Made by a program: the position numbers and the translations under genes
Origin: Methanocella_A sp049676595
GTDB lineage: Archaea > Halobacteriota > Methanocellia > Methanocellales > Methanocellaceae
DNA length: 64,000 nucleotides
Direction of reading: 5' to 3'
Assembly: GCF_049676595.1 (NCBI RefSeq)
Contig: NZ_CP187259.1
Span: 2,356,001-2,420,000 of the forward strand
In this document: positions 39,040-48,458 of the stretch, one piece after another
Layout: every line of letters begins with the position of its first letter
How positions within the stretch are numbered: position 1 is the first letter of the stretch
The notes under the pieces: model-generated
Database searches by the model: none
What the model was told of the DNA's origin: nothing
What the model saw: only the letters and a program-made list of their open reading frames with translations

Positions 39040-40422
39040 ATGGTCGACGCTATCGTGATAGGCGGCGGGATCACCGGAGCAGGAGTAGCCCGGGACCTGG
39101 CCCTCAGAGGATTATCTGTCACGCTGCTGGAGAAAAGCTACCCTGCCGCGGGAGCTACGGGGCGGTGTCACGGGCTGCTGCACTCGGGAGCCCGGTATGC
39201 TGTAAAAGATCCACGGGCTGCAGCCGAATGTGCTGCCGAAAACAGAGTTGTGAAGAACATGGCTCCCCACTGCGTCGAAGATACCGGGGGCGTATTCCTG
39301 GCAATAGACGAGGCTGATGCAGGGTACGGAGACCGGCTGGTGTCCGGATGTAAAGCGGCAGGAGTACCTGTCGAAGAGTTGTCAGTCGCTGACTCTCCAA
39401 ATCCGGCAGCCCTGAGGTGCATCGGCACAAAGGATGCCGCAGTTGATCCGTTTCTTCTCACGCTGGCCAACCTCTACGATGCGTACATGGCAGGCGCAGA
39501 GATCGTGACAGGCTGCGGGGTAAAGCGGATAGGAGATGGCTTTGTCGAGACTGAAGATGGCAGGACGATCAAAGGGGAGGTTATCATCAACGCTGCCGGC
39601 TGCGAATGTGCAGAGCTGTTACAGGCGTCGGGGAGATCTGCCCCGGCCGTACAAGCTGATCATGGCACACTTCTTGTGACGGAGCGCAAGGTCTGCGATC
39701 TGGTCGTCAACCGGATGCGCATGCCGGGTGATGGCGACATCATAGTTCCCGGCCACACTACGTCCATCATAGGCACTACCTCGGAAAAGTCGGCCAGTAC
39801 GATACCCCTGAGAACGGAGTACCACAAGCTGGTCAGAGAAGCTGTGGCACTGCTCCCCTCGATGAAAGGCGTCCGCATCACCCGGGCCTTCGCTGGCATC
39901 AGGCCGCTGCTGGGCAGCGGAGACGGGCGCAGCCTGTCGAGAGACTATAAAATTTTCGAAGAGCAGGGGCTCATCACCATAGCCGGAGGAAAACTGACCA
40001 CCTACCGCCTCGTCGCAGAGCATGCCTCAGATGCCGTAATGCGCATGCTGGGGGAGAACGGGCGGTGCCGCACGATGTCGGAAGCTTTGCCGGACGTCAG
40101 GCGGGAGGAGCAGGGAGAGATCGAGTGTCGCTGCGAAAGCGCAGGGCGCAGGATTATCGAGATGCCGTTCCTGAAAAATACCGACACGTCCAGGTATAAC
40201 CGCCTCGGCTTCGGGGCTTGCCAGGGAATGCGCTGTGCCCGGTTTTCGAACTCGCCAGAGGAGTTCCTGCAAGAGCGCTGGAAAGGCGTGAGGCCGATCA
40301 TCGACGAAGGCCAGCTACAGCAGGCATATGTCGCCTGGGCTTCGTACAAAACCCGCCTCGGCGACCGGTGGCCGGGCGACAGGATAGTGCTACCCCGGGA
40401 TAGAGAGCCAATGAATTATTAA
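39040..40422 (+). CDS. glpA: FAD-dependent glycerol-3-phosphate dehydrogenase (GlpA-like)
   Basis: Flavoprotein of 460 residues. The N-terminal FAD-binding IGGGITGAGVARDLALRG and the family stretch GATGRCHGLLHSGARYAVKD are clear; GIRPLLGSGDGRSLSRDY and GGKLTTYRLVAE are typical of GlpA/GlpD. The C-terminus has a BFD-like [2Fe-2S]-type cysteine pattern (CRCES ... GACQGMRCARF), matching anaerobic GlpA. It would oxidise sn-glycerol-3-phosphate to dihydroxyacetone phosphate, but the usual partners GlpB and GlpC are not in the window, so the electron acceptor is unknown. ATG 39040 has a TATA box about 30 bases upstream, implying a leaderless mRNA. Confidence 0.8.
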   Translation: MVDAIVIGGGITGAGVARDLALRGLSVTLLEKSYPAAGATGRCHGLLHSGARYAVKDPRAAAECAAENRVVKNMAPHCVEDTGGVFLAIDEADAGYGDRLVSGCKAAGVPVEELSVADSPNPAALRCIGTKDAAVDPFLLTLANLYDAYMAGAEIVTGCGVKRIGDGFVETEDGRTIKGEVIINAAGCECAELLQASGRSAPAVQADHGTLLVTERKVCDLVVNRMRMPGDGDIIVPGHTTSIIGTTSEKSASTIPLRTEYHKLVREAVALLPSMKGVRITRAFAGIRPLLGSGDGRSLSRDYKIFEEQGLITIAGGKLTTYRLVAEHASDAVMRMLGENGRCRTMSEALPDVRREEQGEIECRCESAGRRIIEMPFLKNTDTSRYNRLGFGACQGMRCARFSNSPEEFLQERWKGVRPIIDEGQLQQAYVAWASYKTRLGDRWPGDRIVLPRDREPMNY

Positions 40423-40447
40423 TATAAGAGAACCATATCCACTGCGT

Positions 40448-40948
40448 ATGAGAAAGTCTCAGGTGATTGTGGCTCTCAGCATAGTATTCATCCTGTTACT
40501 ACTCAGCACTTTCTCGTACATGTCTGGCCGGGCGTGTAAGCCGGCAGTCCCGGACGAGGGTTTAAACCTCCCCCCGTCCACAGCTTCTGTAAGGATCACC
40601 TGCAGCGATGGCAGTTGCCAGGTCTTTGAGGTGGAGATCGCCGACACGTCCGAAGAGCATGCCACGGGCCTGATGAACCGTACTGTACTGGCGGCAAATT
40701 CTGGCATGCTGTTCATTTTCAGCGATTACTCGGCCCATAACTTCTGGATGGACAATACCCTGATACCGCTGGACATGATATTCATCGACGAGGAGGGAAA
40801 AATCCTGAACATCCATAAAAACGCCACGCCACTCAGCAAGGAGATCATCCGGTCTGCGGGACCCTGTAAGTACGTACTCGAGGTTAACGGCGGCGTATGC
40901 GGAAAAGAGAACATCCGTACCGGAGACTCTGTTTTAATAATACAATAG
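40448..40948 (+). CDS. DUF192 protein with N-terminal membrane anchor
   Basis: DUF192 family member, 166 residues. One N-terminal hydrophobic segment (VIVALSIVFILLLLSTFSYM) precedes the domain: EHATGLMNRTVLAANSGMLFIF, HNFWMDNTLIPLDMIFID and GPCKYVLEVNGGVCGKENI are all family segments. The domain faces outside; function unknown. A TATA-like TTATTAATATAAGAG ends about 15 bases before ATG 40448, so it is transcribed on its own rather than with the GlpA-like gene 25 bases upstream. Confidence 0.88.
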   Translation: MRKSQVIVALSIVFILLLLSTFSYMSGRACKPAVPDEGLNLPPSTASVRITCSDGSCQVFEVEIADTSEEHATGLMNRTVLAANSGMLFIFSDYSAHNFWMDNTLIPLDMIFIDEEGKILNIHKNATPLSKEIIRSAGPCKYVLEVNGGVCGKENIRTGDSVLIIQ

Positions 40949-41140
40949 GGGAGTCGCCACATCCCGCCCACAATCTTGCTTTAACTATGTGATAAGCTCT
41001 CTGCTCGCCGGCTCACGAAAAAGTATATGAGGTTCTCAAAGTGATGATGGTATTAATGGGTATTATACCGTCTGTCACAGGCAGATTGACAGAGCGGGTA
41101 TCACTGAGGATAACAGGCATTTTTCACGGGTATACAAAAT

Positions 41141-42871
41141 ATGGAGAGCAGGGAAGAGCCACTTAGCAACCTTGACAGCAGCATCGTGGATAGTGTACGA
41201 ATGGTCCTGATTGCCGTAGATCGGGATTTGAATATCACCCGCTGGAACAGGTTTAGCGAAAAGATCTACGGAATTAGCCAGGCAAGTGCGCTGGGCAAGA
41301 ATATTCTGGAAGTGTTACCGGTCTTCGCCAGAGAGCACCTCGAGCAGTACATCACCTATGTGCTGAACACAGGAAACGACTATACCGCTTCCAACTTCGA
41401 GCACATCTCCAAAAAATCTTACAATATTTATATCACGCTGAAGATCGTCCCGATCAAGCACGAAGGCAAAGTATCGGGAGCCGTGGTCTTCGTCGACAAC
41501 ATCACCGCCCGCAAGCTGGCTGAAGAAGCGCTGCGCCAGAAAAACCGGGAGCTCGGCATCATCAACTCGATCACCTCCACGATAAACCGCACGAAAAACA
41601 TGGACGAGATACTTGGCCGGGTGCTGGGCGAATCGCTGGAGCTGTTAGACATGGATGCGGGCGCGGTGTACCTGCTCAAAGGAGAGGGCTCCGCCGAGAT
41701 GACGGTCAGGAAAGTCGAAGTGCGGACTCCGGCCGGACGCTCGATAATACCGAAAGCTTCCGTCGCCCTGATGGCTGGCATTGAGATCGACAGGGTATAT
41801 TGCAGTCAAGACGGCGACATGACGTTCTTGGACGGCATATTTGCCAACGATAAACATACCGTCTGCCTGCCCATCTCAGTGAAAAATAAGCTGCTCGGCA
41901 TCATGGCCATGGGCTCCCAAAACGAGAACAGCTCTTGCGGAGAAAAAGCTTCCCTGCTCCTGGGCATAGGCTCCCAGCTGGGCTTCGCCATCGAAAACTT
42001 CTACCTGTTCGACAGGATAGCAGAGACGAACAGCTACCTGACGGACATCATCAACGAATCGCCCGACGCTATGCTGACAGTAGACCTGAACGGCAAGATC
42101 CTGACCTTCAACCGCAGCGCATCCCGGCTCCTGAAGTTCGAGGCGGCGGACGTAGTCGGCAAACACATTTCTATCATCCTGCCGGTCGGCGACAGGATAG
42201 ACATCATGGATAACAAGAGCTACGTCAGGGAATTCAGGACCAGAACAGACTCCTTGATCATGCTGAACATCTCTACGTCGAGGATATACAAGGAAAACCT
42301 CAACAGCGACTACATCGTCACGCTGAAAAACCTCTCGGAAATCCATGGCCTGAGGATCACGCCAATCCTCGAAAAAGCGGAAAACTCCGCCCCGTCGTAC
42401 CACCTGGACCCGGGACTTATCTATATTTACGACAAGAACAACGATCCCGAGAAGCACATGGCGATCTTCGCCGACCTGGTAAAGCACAACATTCAGGGGC
42501 TGTGCGTCACCAGACACCACCCGCACAAGGTCCGGAGCCAGTACCAGCTGGAAAAGACCCCCATTATCTGGCTGATGGGTGGCGAGTGCGCCATCGGGGA
42601 AAACTGCATTAAGCCCGATAACCTGTCAGGCCTGGGCTCGACGATCTACAAGTTCCTCGCAGAAGCTAACGATGGCGTCGTATTGCTGGACGGCATGGAG
42701 TACCTGCTGAGCCGGAACGGCTTCGACTCGATGCTCAAGTTCCTCCAGTACATGAACGACAAGGTCATGCAGAGCAACAGCAGGGTCATCTTGTGCCTGG
42801 ACAGCCTCACCCTGGAGAAAAAACAGTACCACCAGCTGGCCAGCGAAGTGCAGGAAATAGAGATCGGCTAA
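41141..42871 (+). CDS. PAS-GAF-PAS-DUF835 sensory protein without kinase domain
   Basis: Soluble signal-sensing protein of 576 residues. First PAS domain about 15-130 (LIAVDRDLNITRWNRFSEKI, ending VVFVDNITARKLAEEALRQK); GAF domain about 145-290 (EILGRVLGESLELLDMDAGA to LLLGIGSQLGFAIENF); second PAS about 300-400 (DAMLTVDLNGKILTFNRSAS); C-terminal DUF835 about 425-570 (YIYDKNNDPEKHMAIFADLV, GVVLLDGMEYLLSRNGFDSM). DUF835 is an archaeal module of the signalling world. No histidine kinase or GGDEF follows, so output is by protein contact. A promoter-like TATACAAAAT lies just before the ATG. Confidence 0.8.
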   Translation: MESREEPLSNLDSSIVDSVRMVLIAVDRDLNITRWNRFSEKIYGISQASALGKNILEVLPVFAREHLEQYITYVLNTGNDYTASNFEHISKKSYNIYITLKIVPIKHEGKVSGAVVFVDNITARKLAEEALRQKNRELGIINSITSTINRTKNMDEILGRVLGESLELLDMDAGAVYLLKGEGSAEMTVRKVEVRTPAGRSIIPKASVALMAGIEIDRVYCSQDGDMTFLDGIFANDKHTVCLPISVKNKLLGIMAMGSQNENSSCGEKASLLLGIGSQLGFAIENFYLFDRIAETNSYLTDIINESPDAMLTVDLNGKILTFNRSASRLLKFEAADVVGKHISIILPVGDRIDIMDNKSYVREFRTRTDSLIMLNISTSRIYKENLNSDYIVTLKNLSEIHGLRITPILEKAENSAPSYHLDPGLIYIYDKNNDPEKHMAIFADLVKHNIQGLCVTRHHPHKVRSQYQLEKTPIIWLMGGECAIGENCIKPDNLSGLGSTIYKFLAEANDGVVLLDGMEYLLSRNGFDSMLKFLQYMNDKVMQSNSRVILCLDSLTLEKKQYHQLASEVQEIEIG

Positions 42872-43500
42872 AGGGTCTCAAAGACGTTCCGCTCGTCGGC
42901 CTGATCATTTTTGTAGAGGTACACGCAGTACTCGTCGGACATGTAGTCGCACCGGAGAGCCACTCTCCGGGACAGCGTCCGGCAAAACTTGAGCATATCC
43001 TCGGGAACAGGCCTCCAGTAGGCATCCTGCTCGCTATACGTTGGCAGTAAAAAGTCGGCGGCCACGCCCCGGCGGGACACTTTCAGCATCTTTTGCAGCA
43101 TACCCTTCGCGAAAGCCTCGTTATCGCTGATCTTGATGGTGAAAATGCCGGCTGCAAAAGCCCAGTCGTACTCTTCCTGAAGGAGGCCGTCATCGAAATC
43201 CCCGGCGAAAAACCGGGCTTCAGGATACGCTTTTCTGGCGATCTCTACGAACTGCGGGTGGATATCGATGCCTGTATAATCAATTTTCAAGCCCTTGTTT
43301 ACCAGGAACCCGTACAGGTCTCCGAAACCGCAGCCGACGTCGAGGATGCTGCACCCGTCGAGGTCGCCGATCTCCGACAGTGCCGTAAACCGGGCTTTGC
43401 GGCCCCCCGGAATCCAGCCGAGGCTCCGGGTGTCGTGGCCGAATTGCTCCAGCTTGCTGCCATAATAATTTGAAAGGATATCCCGGTCCGACTGCTTCAA
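42868..43500 (-). CDS. Class I SAM-dependent methyltransferase
   Basis: Protein of 210 residues with motif I ILDVGCGFGDLYGFL, an acidic post-motif YTGIDIHPQFVEIARKAYP and FFAGDFDDG, the usual SAM-binding pattern. Substrate unknown. It starts at TTG 43500 (KQSDRDILSNYYGSKLEQFG). Its 3' end overlaps the end of the PAS/GAF gene on the opposite strand by 4 bases (convergent). Confidence 0.78.
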   Translation of the reverse strand: MKQSDRDILSNYYGSKLEQFGHDTRSLGWIPGGRKARFTALSEIGDLDGCSILDVGCGFGDLYGFLVNKGLKIDYTGIDIHPQFVEIARKAYPEARFFAGDFDDGLLQEEYDWAFAAGIFTIKISDNEAFAKGMLQKMLKVSRRGVAADFLLPTYSEQDAYWRPVPEDMLKFCRTLSRRVALRCDYMSDEYCVYLYKNDQADERNVFETL

Positions 43501-43544
43501 AGTGATCTATATGGGTGCACAGGGCGGGCATAAATGCTTCGCCC

Positions 43545-44207
43545 TCAAAGCTTCTTCTTGCAGAGGTACCATGTAGTGCACTCGTAGCCTTCCTTCATCC
43601 GATCTTCCGCCCCATGCTGGGTGTGCGGCGGCTCGATCAGGACAGGTTCTCCCGGCTGCCAGTTGGCCGGTGTATCCACCCGGTACTTATCGACAACAAA
43701 GAGGGCATCGAGCGTCCTGACCAGCTCGTCGATGTTCCGCCCTACGCCGGTCGGGTAGAAGATGACCATCTTCACGATCATTTTAGGATCGAGGATGAAC
43801 ACGGACCGGATCGGCATGATGTGGCTGATCTGAGGATGAATCATGCCGTAGAGGCGGGCTACTTTCGTATCGAGGTCTGCTATGATCGGGAAAGGCACGT
43901 GTACCCCGGTGTGCTCTTCGATGTCCCTCACCCAGGCGATGTGAGAGTTCAATCCGTCCACGCTCAAACCCAGCAGCTTAACTCCCCGCTTCTCGAACTC
44001 GTCGAACCGCCTGGAGAACTCTACGAACTCAGTCGTGCAGACCGGAGTAAAGTCCGCCGGATGGGAGAATAGAATGACCCAGCTGCCTTTATAGTCGGAC
44101 AGTTTTACTTTACCATGGGTTGTTATAGCCTCGAAGTCCGGGGCCATCATGCCGATAGTGATACGGCCGCACTGATCGCCGCCCGTTAGCTGTTCACCGC
44201 TGATCAT
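43545..44207 (-). CDS. Peroxiredoxin (archaeal Prx6-like)
   Basis: Thiol peroxidase of 220 residues that reduces hydrogen and organic peroxides. The peroxidatic Cys is in PADFTPVCTTE; RSVFILDPKMIVKMVIFYPTGVGRNIDELVR is family-typical. The C-terminal cysteines (GYECTTWYLC) match the archaeal 1-Cys-type enzymes that carry extra Cys at the end. ATG 44207 is preferred over GTG 44216. AT-rich DNA with multiple TATA-like words lies between it and the divergent XPB gene. Confidence 0.92.
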   Translation of the reverse strand: MISGEQLTGGDQCGRITIGMMAPDFEAITTHGKVKLSDYKGSWVILFSHPADFTPVCTTEFVEFSRRFDEFEKRGVKLLGLSVDGLNSHIAWVRDIEEHTGVHVPFPIIADLDTKVARLYGMIHPQISHIMPIRSVFILDPKMIVKMVIFYPTGVGRNIDELVRTLDALFVVDKYRVDTPANWQPGEPVLIEPPHTQHGAEDRMKEGYECTTWYLCKKKL

Positions 44208-44338
44208 AGTTACCACTAATATATGTATAGTATTATATTATAAATGCTCTTCAACAGTAATAAGTGATCGTCCTTGAACCAGGATACTTTCACCCCGGAG
44301 TGAAAAAGATTATTTAAGCCCGACGCTATTAACTCCCG

Positions 44339-45679
44339 ATGATCCACCTCGCGTTCGACAAGGGCACCATTCTGGTCCGGGGCAACGTCAGAGTTCCCGG
44401 GTCCTCCTGGGATTCCCGTTCCGGAGCCTACCGGGCGCTGGGCCTTTTCTACAAAGATATCAAAGCTTACCTCGATGCGTCGGGGTTCGAGTACAGGGAC
44501 GATGTCATGGACCTGGTCCCGTGCCCTGCCATAAAGGCAAAAACGGTCCTGCGAGAGTACCAGGAGAAAGCAGTAGCAGCCTGGCAGCGAGCAGATATGT
44601 GGGGTGTAGTCGTGCTGCCGACAGGTGCAGGTAAGACGCTCGTAGCACTGAAAGCGATCGCCATGGTGCACCCGGCCATCGTGATTGTGCCTACACTGGA
44701 TTTGCTGGACCAGTGGAAGACGAGGATCGAGGAAGAGTTCGGCTTCGAGCCGGGCGTCTACAGTGGGGACGAACACCGCCTTGGGCCAGTCACGGTCGCC
44801 ACTTACGACACCGCCTACATCAGAGCTTCCGAGCTGGGCAACAAGTTCCGCCTGGTGGTGTTCGACGAAGTCCACCACCTGCCTTCGCCGGCCTATACGA
44901 CTATTGCAGAAATGCTGGCCTGCCCCTGCAGGCTGGGTCTGACGGCGACCTACGAGCGGGAGGACGGCAAGGAAAAAGACCTGCCCAGGCTGACAGGCGG
45001 CAAGGTCTTCGAGATGAGCGTCGATAACCTGGAAGGGATCCACCTCGCGACCTACGACCTCAAGCGGATAAAAGTCGACCTGTTGCCCGAGGAAGAGGCC
45101 AGCTACAGGCAGGACTATGATCTTTATAGAAAATACCTCTCAGATAACCACATTATTCTGAGGTCGCCCCGTGACTTCGAGCGCCTCGTCATGCGCAGCG
45201 GCCGGGATAAAGGGGCGAGGGAAGCAATTCTGGCAAGACACCGGGCGAGGACGACAGCCCTGAACTCCCGGGCCAAGCTGCTGGAGCTGGAGAAAGTATT
45301 ACTGCGACATAGTGGCCCGGACGATCGCATTATCATCTTCACAGAGCACAACGAGCTCGTTTACGCGATCTCGAAAGAGTTCCTCATACCCTTCATCACC
45401 TACACGACTTCCAAAGACGAGAGGGCGGAAAACCTCTCGAAGTTCAGGACCGGGGAGTACCGGGCGATCGTGACCTCCAAGGTGCTGGACGAAGGCGTGG
45501 ACGTCCCTGACGCCAACGTCGGCATCATCCTCAGCGGCAGCGGCAGCCGCCGGGAATTCGTCCAGCGCCTCGGCCGCATCCTGCGGAAGAAGGGCGACAA
45601 GAAGGCCGTGCTCTACGAAATCGTGGCGCAGGGGACCATGGAAGAAGGCTCGTCTCAGAAACGCCGGAGGGAAGCCTGA
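44339..45679 (+). CDS. xpb: XPB-type superfamily 2 helicase
   Basis: DNA helicase of 446 residues like archaeal XPB. The N-terminal damage-recognition-like domain (MIHLAFDKGTILVRGNVRVP) precedes helicase motif I LPTGAGKT, motif II DEVHH, motif III GLTATYEREDG, and motif VI QRLGRILRK. It probably unwinds DNA together with the nuclease encoded next. ATTATTTAAG at about 44306-44315 lies about 27 bases before ATG 44339, consistent with leaderless translation. Its TGA overlaps the ATG of the next gene by one base. Confidence 0.9.
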   Translation: MIHLAFDKGTILVRGNVRVPGSSWDSRSGAYRALGLFYKDIKAYLDASGFEYRDDVMDLVPCPAIKAKTVLREYQEKAVAAWQRADMWGVVVLPTGAGKTLVALKAIAMVHPAIVIVPTLDLLDQWKTRIEEEFGFEPGVYSGDEHRLGPVTVATYDTAYIRASELGNKFRLVVFDEVHHLPSPAYTTIAEMLACPCRLGLTATYEREDGKEKDLPRLTGGKVFEMSVDNLEGIHLATYDLKRIKVDLLPEEEASYRQDYDLYRKYLSDNHIILRSPRDFERLVMRSGRDKGAREAILARHRARTTALNSRAKLLELEKVLLRHSGPDDRIIIFTEHNELVYAISKEFLIPFITYTTSKDERAENLSKFRTGEYRAIVTSKVLDEGVDVPDANVGIILSGSGSRREFVQRLGRILRKKGDKKAVLYEIVAQGTMEEGSSQKRRREA

Positions 45680-47217
45680 TGCTGTCGAGCGATCTGCTGG
45701 TAGCCAGGGTCAGGGGCGACACGATTACCCCCGCGTTCATTCCCCCGGAAGGTGATCACCTGGAACTGGCCGGCGACATCATCAGCATCTTCGAGGACCA
45801 CACAGGGAAAAAACTAGGAGAGCTGTACGGCATCCTGGAAGAGATGGAGGAACAGGGCTTCGACTACCGGCTGGTCCGGGGAATGGTCGCGCTGCTGGAG
45901 CGGCGGTGCGACTTTAGCATCGATGCAGCGGTCGAGCCAGCCGTAGCCCGGCGGTCTGCTTTCGAGGCGGCCGCTAACGCTTTCCCGGTGATCGGCAGCG
46001 AGAACAGGAAAGCGCTGCTCGGACAAGTTGCCAGTAAGCTCGGCATCAGCCCGGCCGACATGGAGCGGTCGCTGTACGCCGACCTGGAAGACGAGATGCT
46101 GATCAAGGCCTTCAGACAGCCGACGCCCGAGGTACTGATCCAGCAGTACAATATGGGCCTGGCCCAGGCGCTGCTTTTCAAAGCCACCCAGCTCCGGTTC
46201 CGGACCGCATCAGGTCACAAGGAGATCCTGCGGAAGCTCAAGTGGCTCGGGCTGATGTACGATGCCGAGGCCAGAGATGGCCGGGTAGACATCACCATCG
46301 ACGGACCCACCTCGGCGATCAAGATGACTGAGCGTTACGGCACATCTCTGGCGAAGCTGCTGCCACAGATAGTCAGCGCACCGGGCTGGTCTGTAGAGGC
46401 GACCGTCCTGAGAAAAGACTTTGCCGGCAACCCGAAGCTCTACACGTTCTCGCTGTCGGAGGATAAACACGGCGGCCTCTTCAGGCCCGGCCTTCAAAAG
46501 GAGATCGAGTTTGACAGCTCTGCCGAAGAAATATTCTACACCTCGTTCGCCAACGCTGCCACTGGCTGGGCCATATCCCGGGAACCCGAGCCCCTGATCA
46601 CCGGCAAATACCTGTTCATCCCGGACTTCCTGCTGGAAAAGAACGGCCTCCAAGTTTACGTCGAAATCGCCGGCTTCTGGACCGCTGAGTACCTGAAGAG
46701 AAAAGTAGCGAAGCTCAAGGAGATCAAAGATAAAAATCTACTCGTACTGGCCAGCGACCAGATGTCCTGCGAGGCTTTCAGAGAAATCCCCGGCGTTATC
46801 TTCTTCGGTCGCAAGATGCCGATGAAACCTGTCCTCGATAGACTCAAGAAGCTTGAAAAGGCCAACGCAGACGCCGGCGCCGACAGGATCGGCAACATGG
46901 GACTGACACTCGAAGGAGAGGTCGTCCAGATCGCCAGCCTTGCAGAGACCGCCGGAGAAAGCACGGACGCCGTAAAAGCCTACCTCGAAGACCATCCACC
47001 CGAAGGCTACCTGGTCACTAAAGAAGAGCTGATCAACAATAATGTGCTCGCCGATCTTCGGGCAGCGTTACCGAACAGCATGCAATATGGAGAGGCGGTA
47101 GCTGCCATCAGGCAGCGAGGCATCATCTCAGTCGACGCTGTCATCCAGGCACTCGGGTACTCAGTCAAGTGGAGCGGCCTCGATCCGGACAGCGCCACAG
47201 TATTCAGGGCAAAATAA
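45679..47217 (+). CDS. Bax1-like (DUF790) nuclease partner of XPB
   Basis: Protein of 512 residues of the DUF790 family, the archaeal Bax1 type: a structure-specific endonuclease that binds XPB helicase. The start MLSSDLLVARVRGDTITPAF is family-typical. The nuclease-like core is near 310-370 (LEKNGLQVYVEIAGFWTAEY, LKRKVAKLKEIKDKNLLVLA), with acidic and Lys residues of a PD-(D/E)XK type active site. The C-terminus holds winged-helix-like segments (GEVVQIASLAETAGESTDAV). It overlaps the helicase gene by one base, so translational coupling is likely. Confidence 0.85.
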   Translation: MLSSDLLVARVRGDTITPAFIPPEGDHLELAGDIISIFEDHTGKKLGELYGILEEMEEQGFDYRLVRGMVALLERRCDFSIDAAVEPAVARRSAFEAAANAFPVIGSENRKALLGQVASKLGISPADMERSLYADLEDEMLIKAFRQPTPEVLIQQYNMGLAQALLFKATQLRFRTASGHKEILRKLKWLGLMYDAEARDGRVDITIDGPTSAIKMTERYGTSLAKLLPQIVSAPGWSVEATVLRKDFAGNPKLYTFSLSEDKHGGLFRPGLQKEIEFDSSAEEIFYTSFANAATGWAISREPEPLITGKYLFIPDFLLEKNGLQVYVEIAGFWTAEYLKRKVAKLKEIKDKNLLVLASDQMSCEAFREIPGVIFFGRKMPMKPVLDRLKKLEKANADAGADRIGNMGLTLEGEVVQIASLAETAGESTDAVKAYLEDHPPEGYLVTKEELINNNVLADLRAALPNSMQYGEAVAAIRQRGIISVDAVIQALGYSVKWSGLDPDSATVFRAK

Positions 47218-47249
47218 TATAGTCATTCCCGTAACTTTTTGGATAGTCA

Positions 47250-47380
47250 GGTACCATTTACACGAAGTACGCAAGGTACGCGAAGTACGCGAAATTTTAC
47301 GATAAGATCAGTTGCAATCACCCGTTTTTGTCGTACTTTTAGTACTTCGCGTACTTCTCGTACTTCGCGTAAACGGTACC
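47250..47380. repeat. Quasi-palindromic element, family C (copy 1)
   Basis: Outer ends GGTACCATTTACACG and CGTAAACGGTACC are inverted repeats. Arms of CGAAGTACGC words (left) and GCGTACTTCG words (right) surround a core of about 45 bases (TACGATAAGATCAGTTGCAA...). About 131 bp. A second copy lies at 62629-62761. Confidence 0.8.
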
Positions 47381-47453
47381 AGTATTCGTATAAAACGGAT
47401 CAAGAAGGATAGCTGCAGCAGCTCGATATTCAACCGTCAGTACTTAGAAACTT

Positions 47454-48356
47454 CTAATCGAAATACCCGGAGTTTTTGATGATCTCCCCGGCAGACAGGA
47501 AGGTCGCCTCTACCGGCGTTTTCCCCGTTTTCTGCAGGTAGGCCTGGACGAACTCGTACCCGATCTTGTAGCCGGTAAAGGCGGGGATGCCCGTGGGCTT
47601 TGCCGCTTTTCCGGGGGCCCGATCGCCGTAAAGGTAGTTTCTGACTTCTCCGAAGCCCTTTTTATCCAGGGAATCTTTGATCAGTTTCCGGGCTTCGCCG
47701 AGCTGATCAGCCGGGAATTCGGATATGTAGTACCCGATCTTGTCTTCCCCGTAAAGCCACGTGCCGAAGGATTCGGCGAGCCCTTCGAGGATGATGTAGT
47801 CTTCTACGGTGATGTTCACAGGGTCCCAGGGCATGACCGAGAGCCGGATGTTATGGTGCACTTCGTGGGCTAAAGCTGCCTGGAGCCGAGGCAGGTTGTA
47901 CTCGCTCAGCTCGCCATAGGTCATCATTACGTAGCCGGGGATGCCGCCGTAGCCGGAGTACCCGTGATCGACGGGGTCCATCTTTCCCCCGTCCAGCAGG
48001 AATATACCGGCGATTGTGTGCTTAAGTGGTATCTTGCTCTCGAAGGGCTTGAAGACTTCAATCGCCCTGGCGATCGTCTTCGACATCAGGCCTTGCGCGT
48101 CAAATTTTTCCAGGATTTCCAGCTGCTCAAGAGTGTGCTGGTCCAGCCTCTCCGGCATGACGAACTTCCAGATGTCCAGCATTTTTAATGCATCCAGCTT
48201 GCCTCGCTGCGGGTTCAGCGATGCCCCGAAGGCGTTGAACATGCCTTCGTAGGGCTGCATGAGATCGTTCTTGAACATCTCCCGCCTCTTCCGCTTGTTT
48301 TTCTCTGCGATGATCGAACGGTAGACGGAGATAGTATCCTGGACAGTGAATTCCAT
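47454..48356 (-). CDS. DUF2268-like putative zinc protease
   Basis: Soluble protein of 300 residues with AALAHEVHHNIR, an HExxH zinc-binding motif inside a helix, and a later Glu-rich helix (YIILEGLAESFGTWLYGED) that supplies another ligand, as in the DUF2268 family of predicted Zn-dependent proteases. It is flanked by an N-terminal helical region. No signal peptide, so it acts in the cytoplasm. It starts at ATG 48356. Not part of an operon; the downstream gap contains the family C element. Confidence 0.75.
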   Translation of the reverse strand: MEFTVQDTISVYRSIIAEKNKRKRREMFKNDLMQPYEGMFNAFGASLNPQRGKLDALKMLDIWKFVMPERLDQHTLEQLEILEKFDAQGLMSKTIARAIEVFKPFESKIPLKHTIAGIFLLDGGKMDPVDHGYSGYGGIPGYVMMTYGELSEYNLPRLQAALAHEVHHNIRLSVMPWDPVNITVEDYIILEGLAESFGTWLYGEDKIGYYISEFPADQLGEARKLIKDSLDKKGFGEVRNYLYGDRAPGKAAKPTGIPAFTGYKIGYEFVQAYLQKTGKTPVEATFLSAGEIIKNSGYFD

Positions 48357-48458
48357 TTAAGCCACTCTGTGGTTAGTAAATGCTACATAAAACGTAATGA
48401 GTCTTTTGGGCGTCACAGATTGCACGGATTGTACAGATTGCACAGAAGCCTCTCAAGT

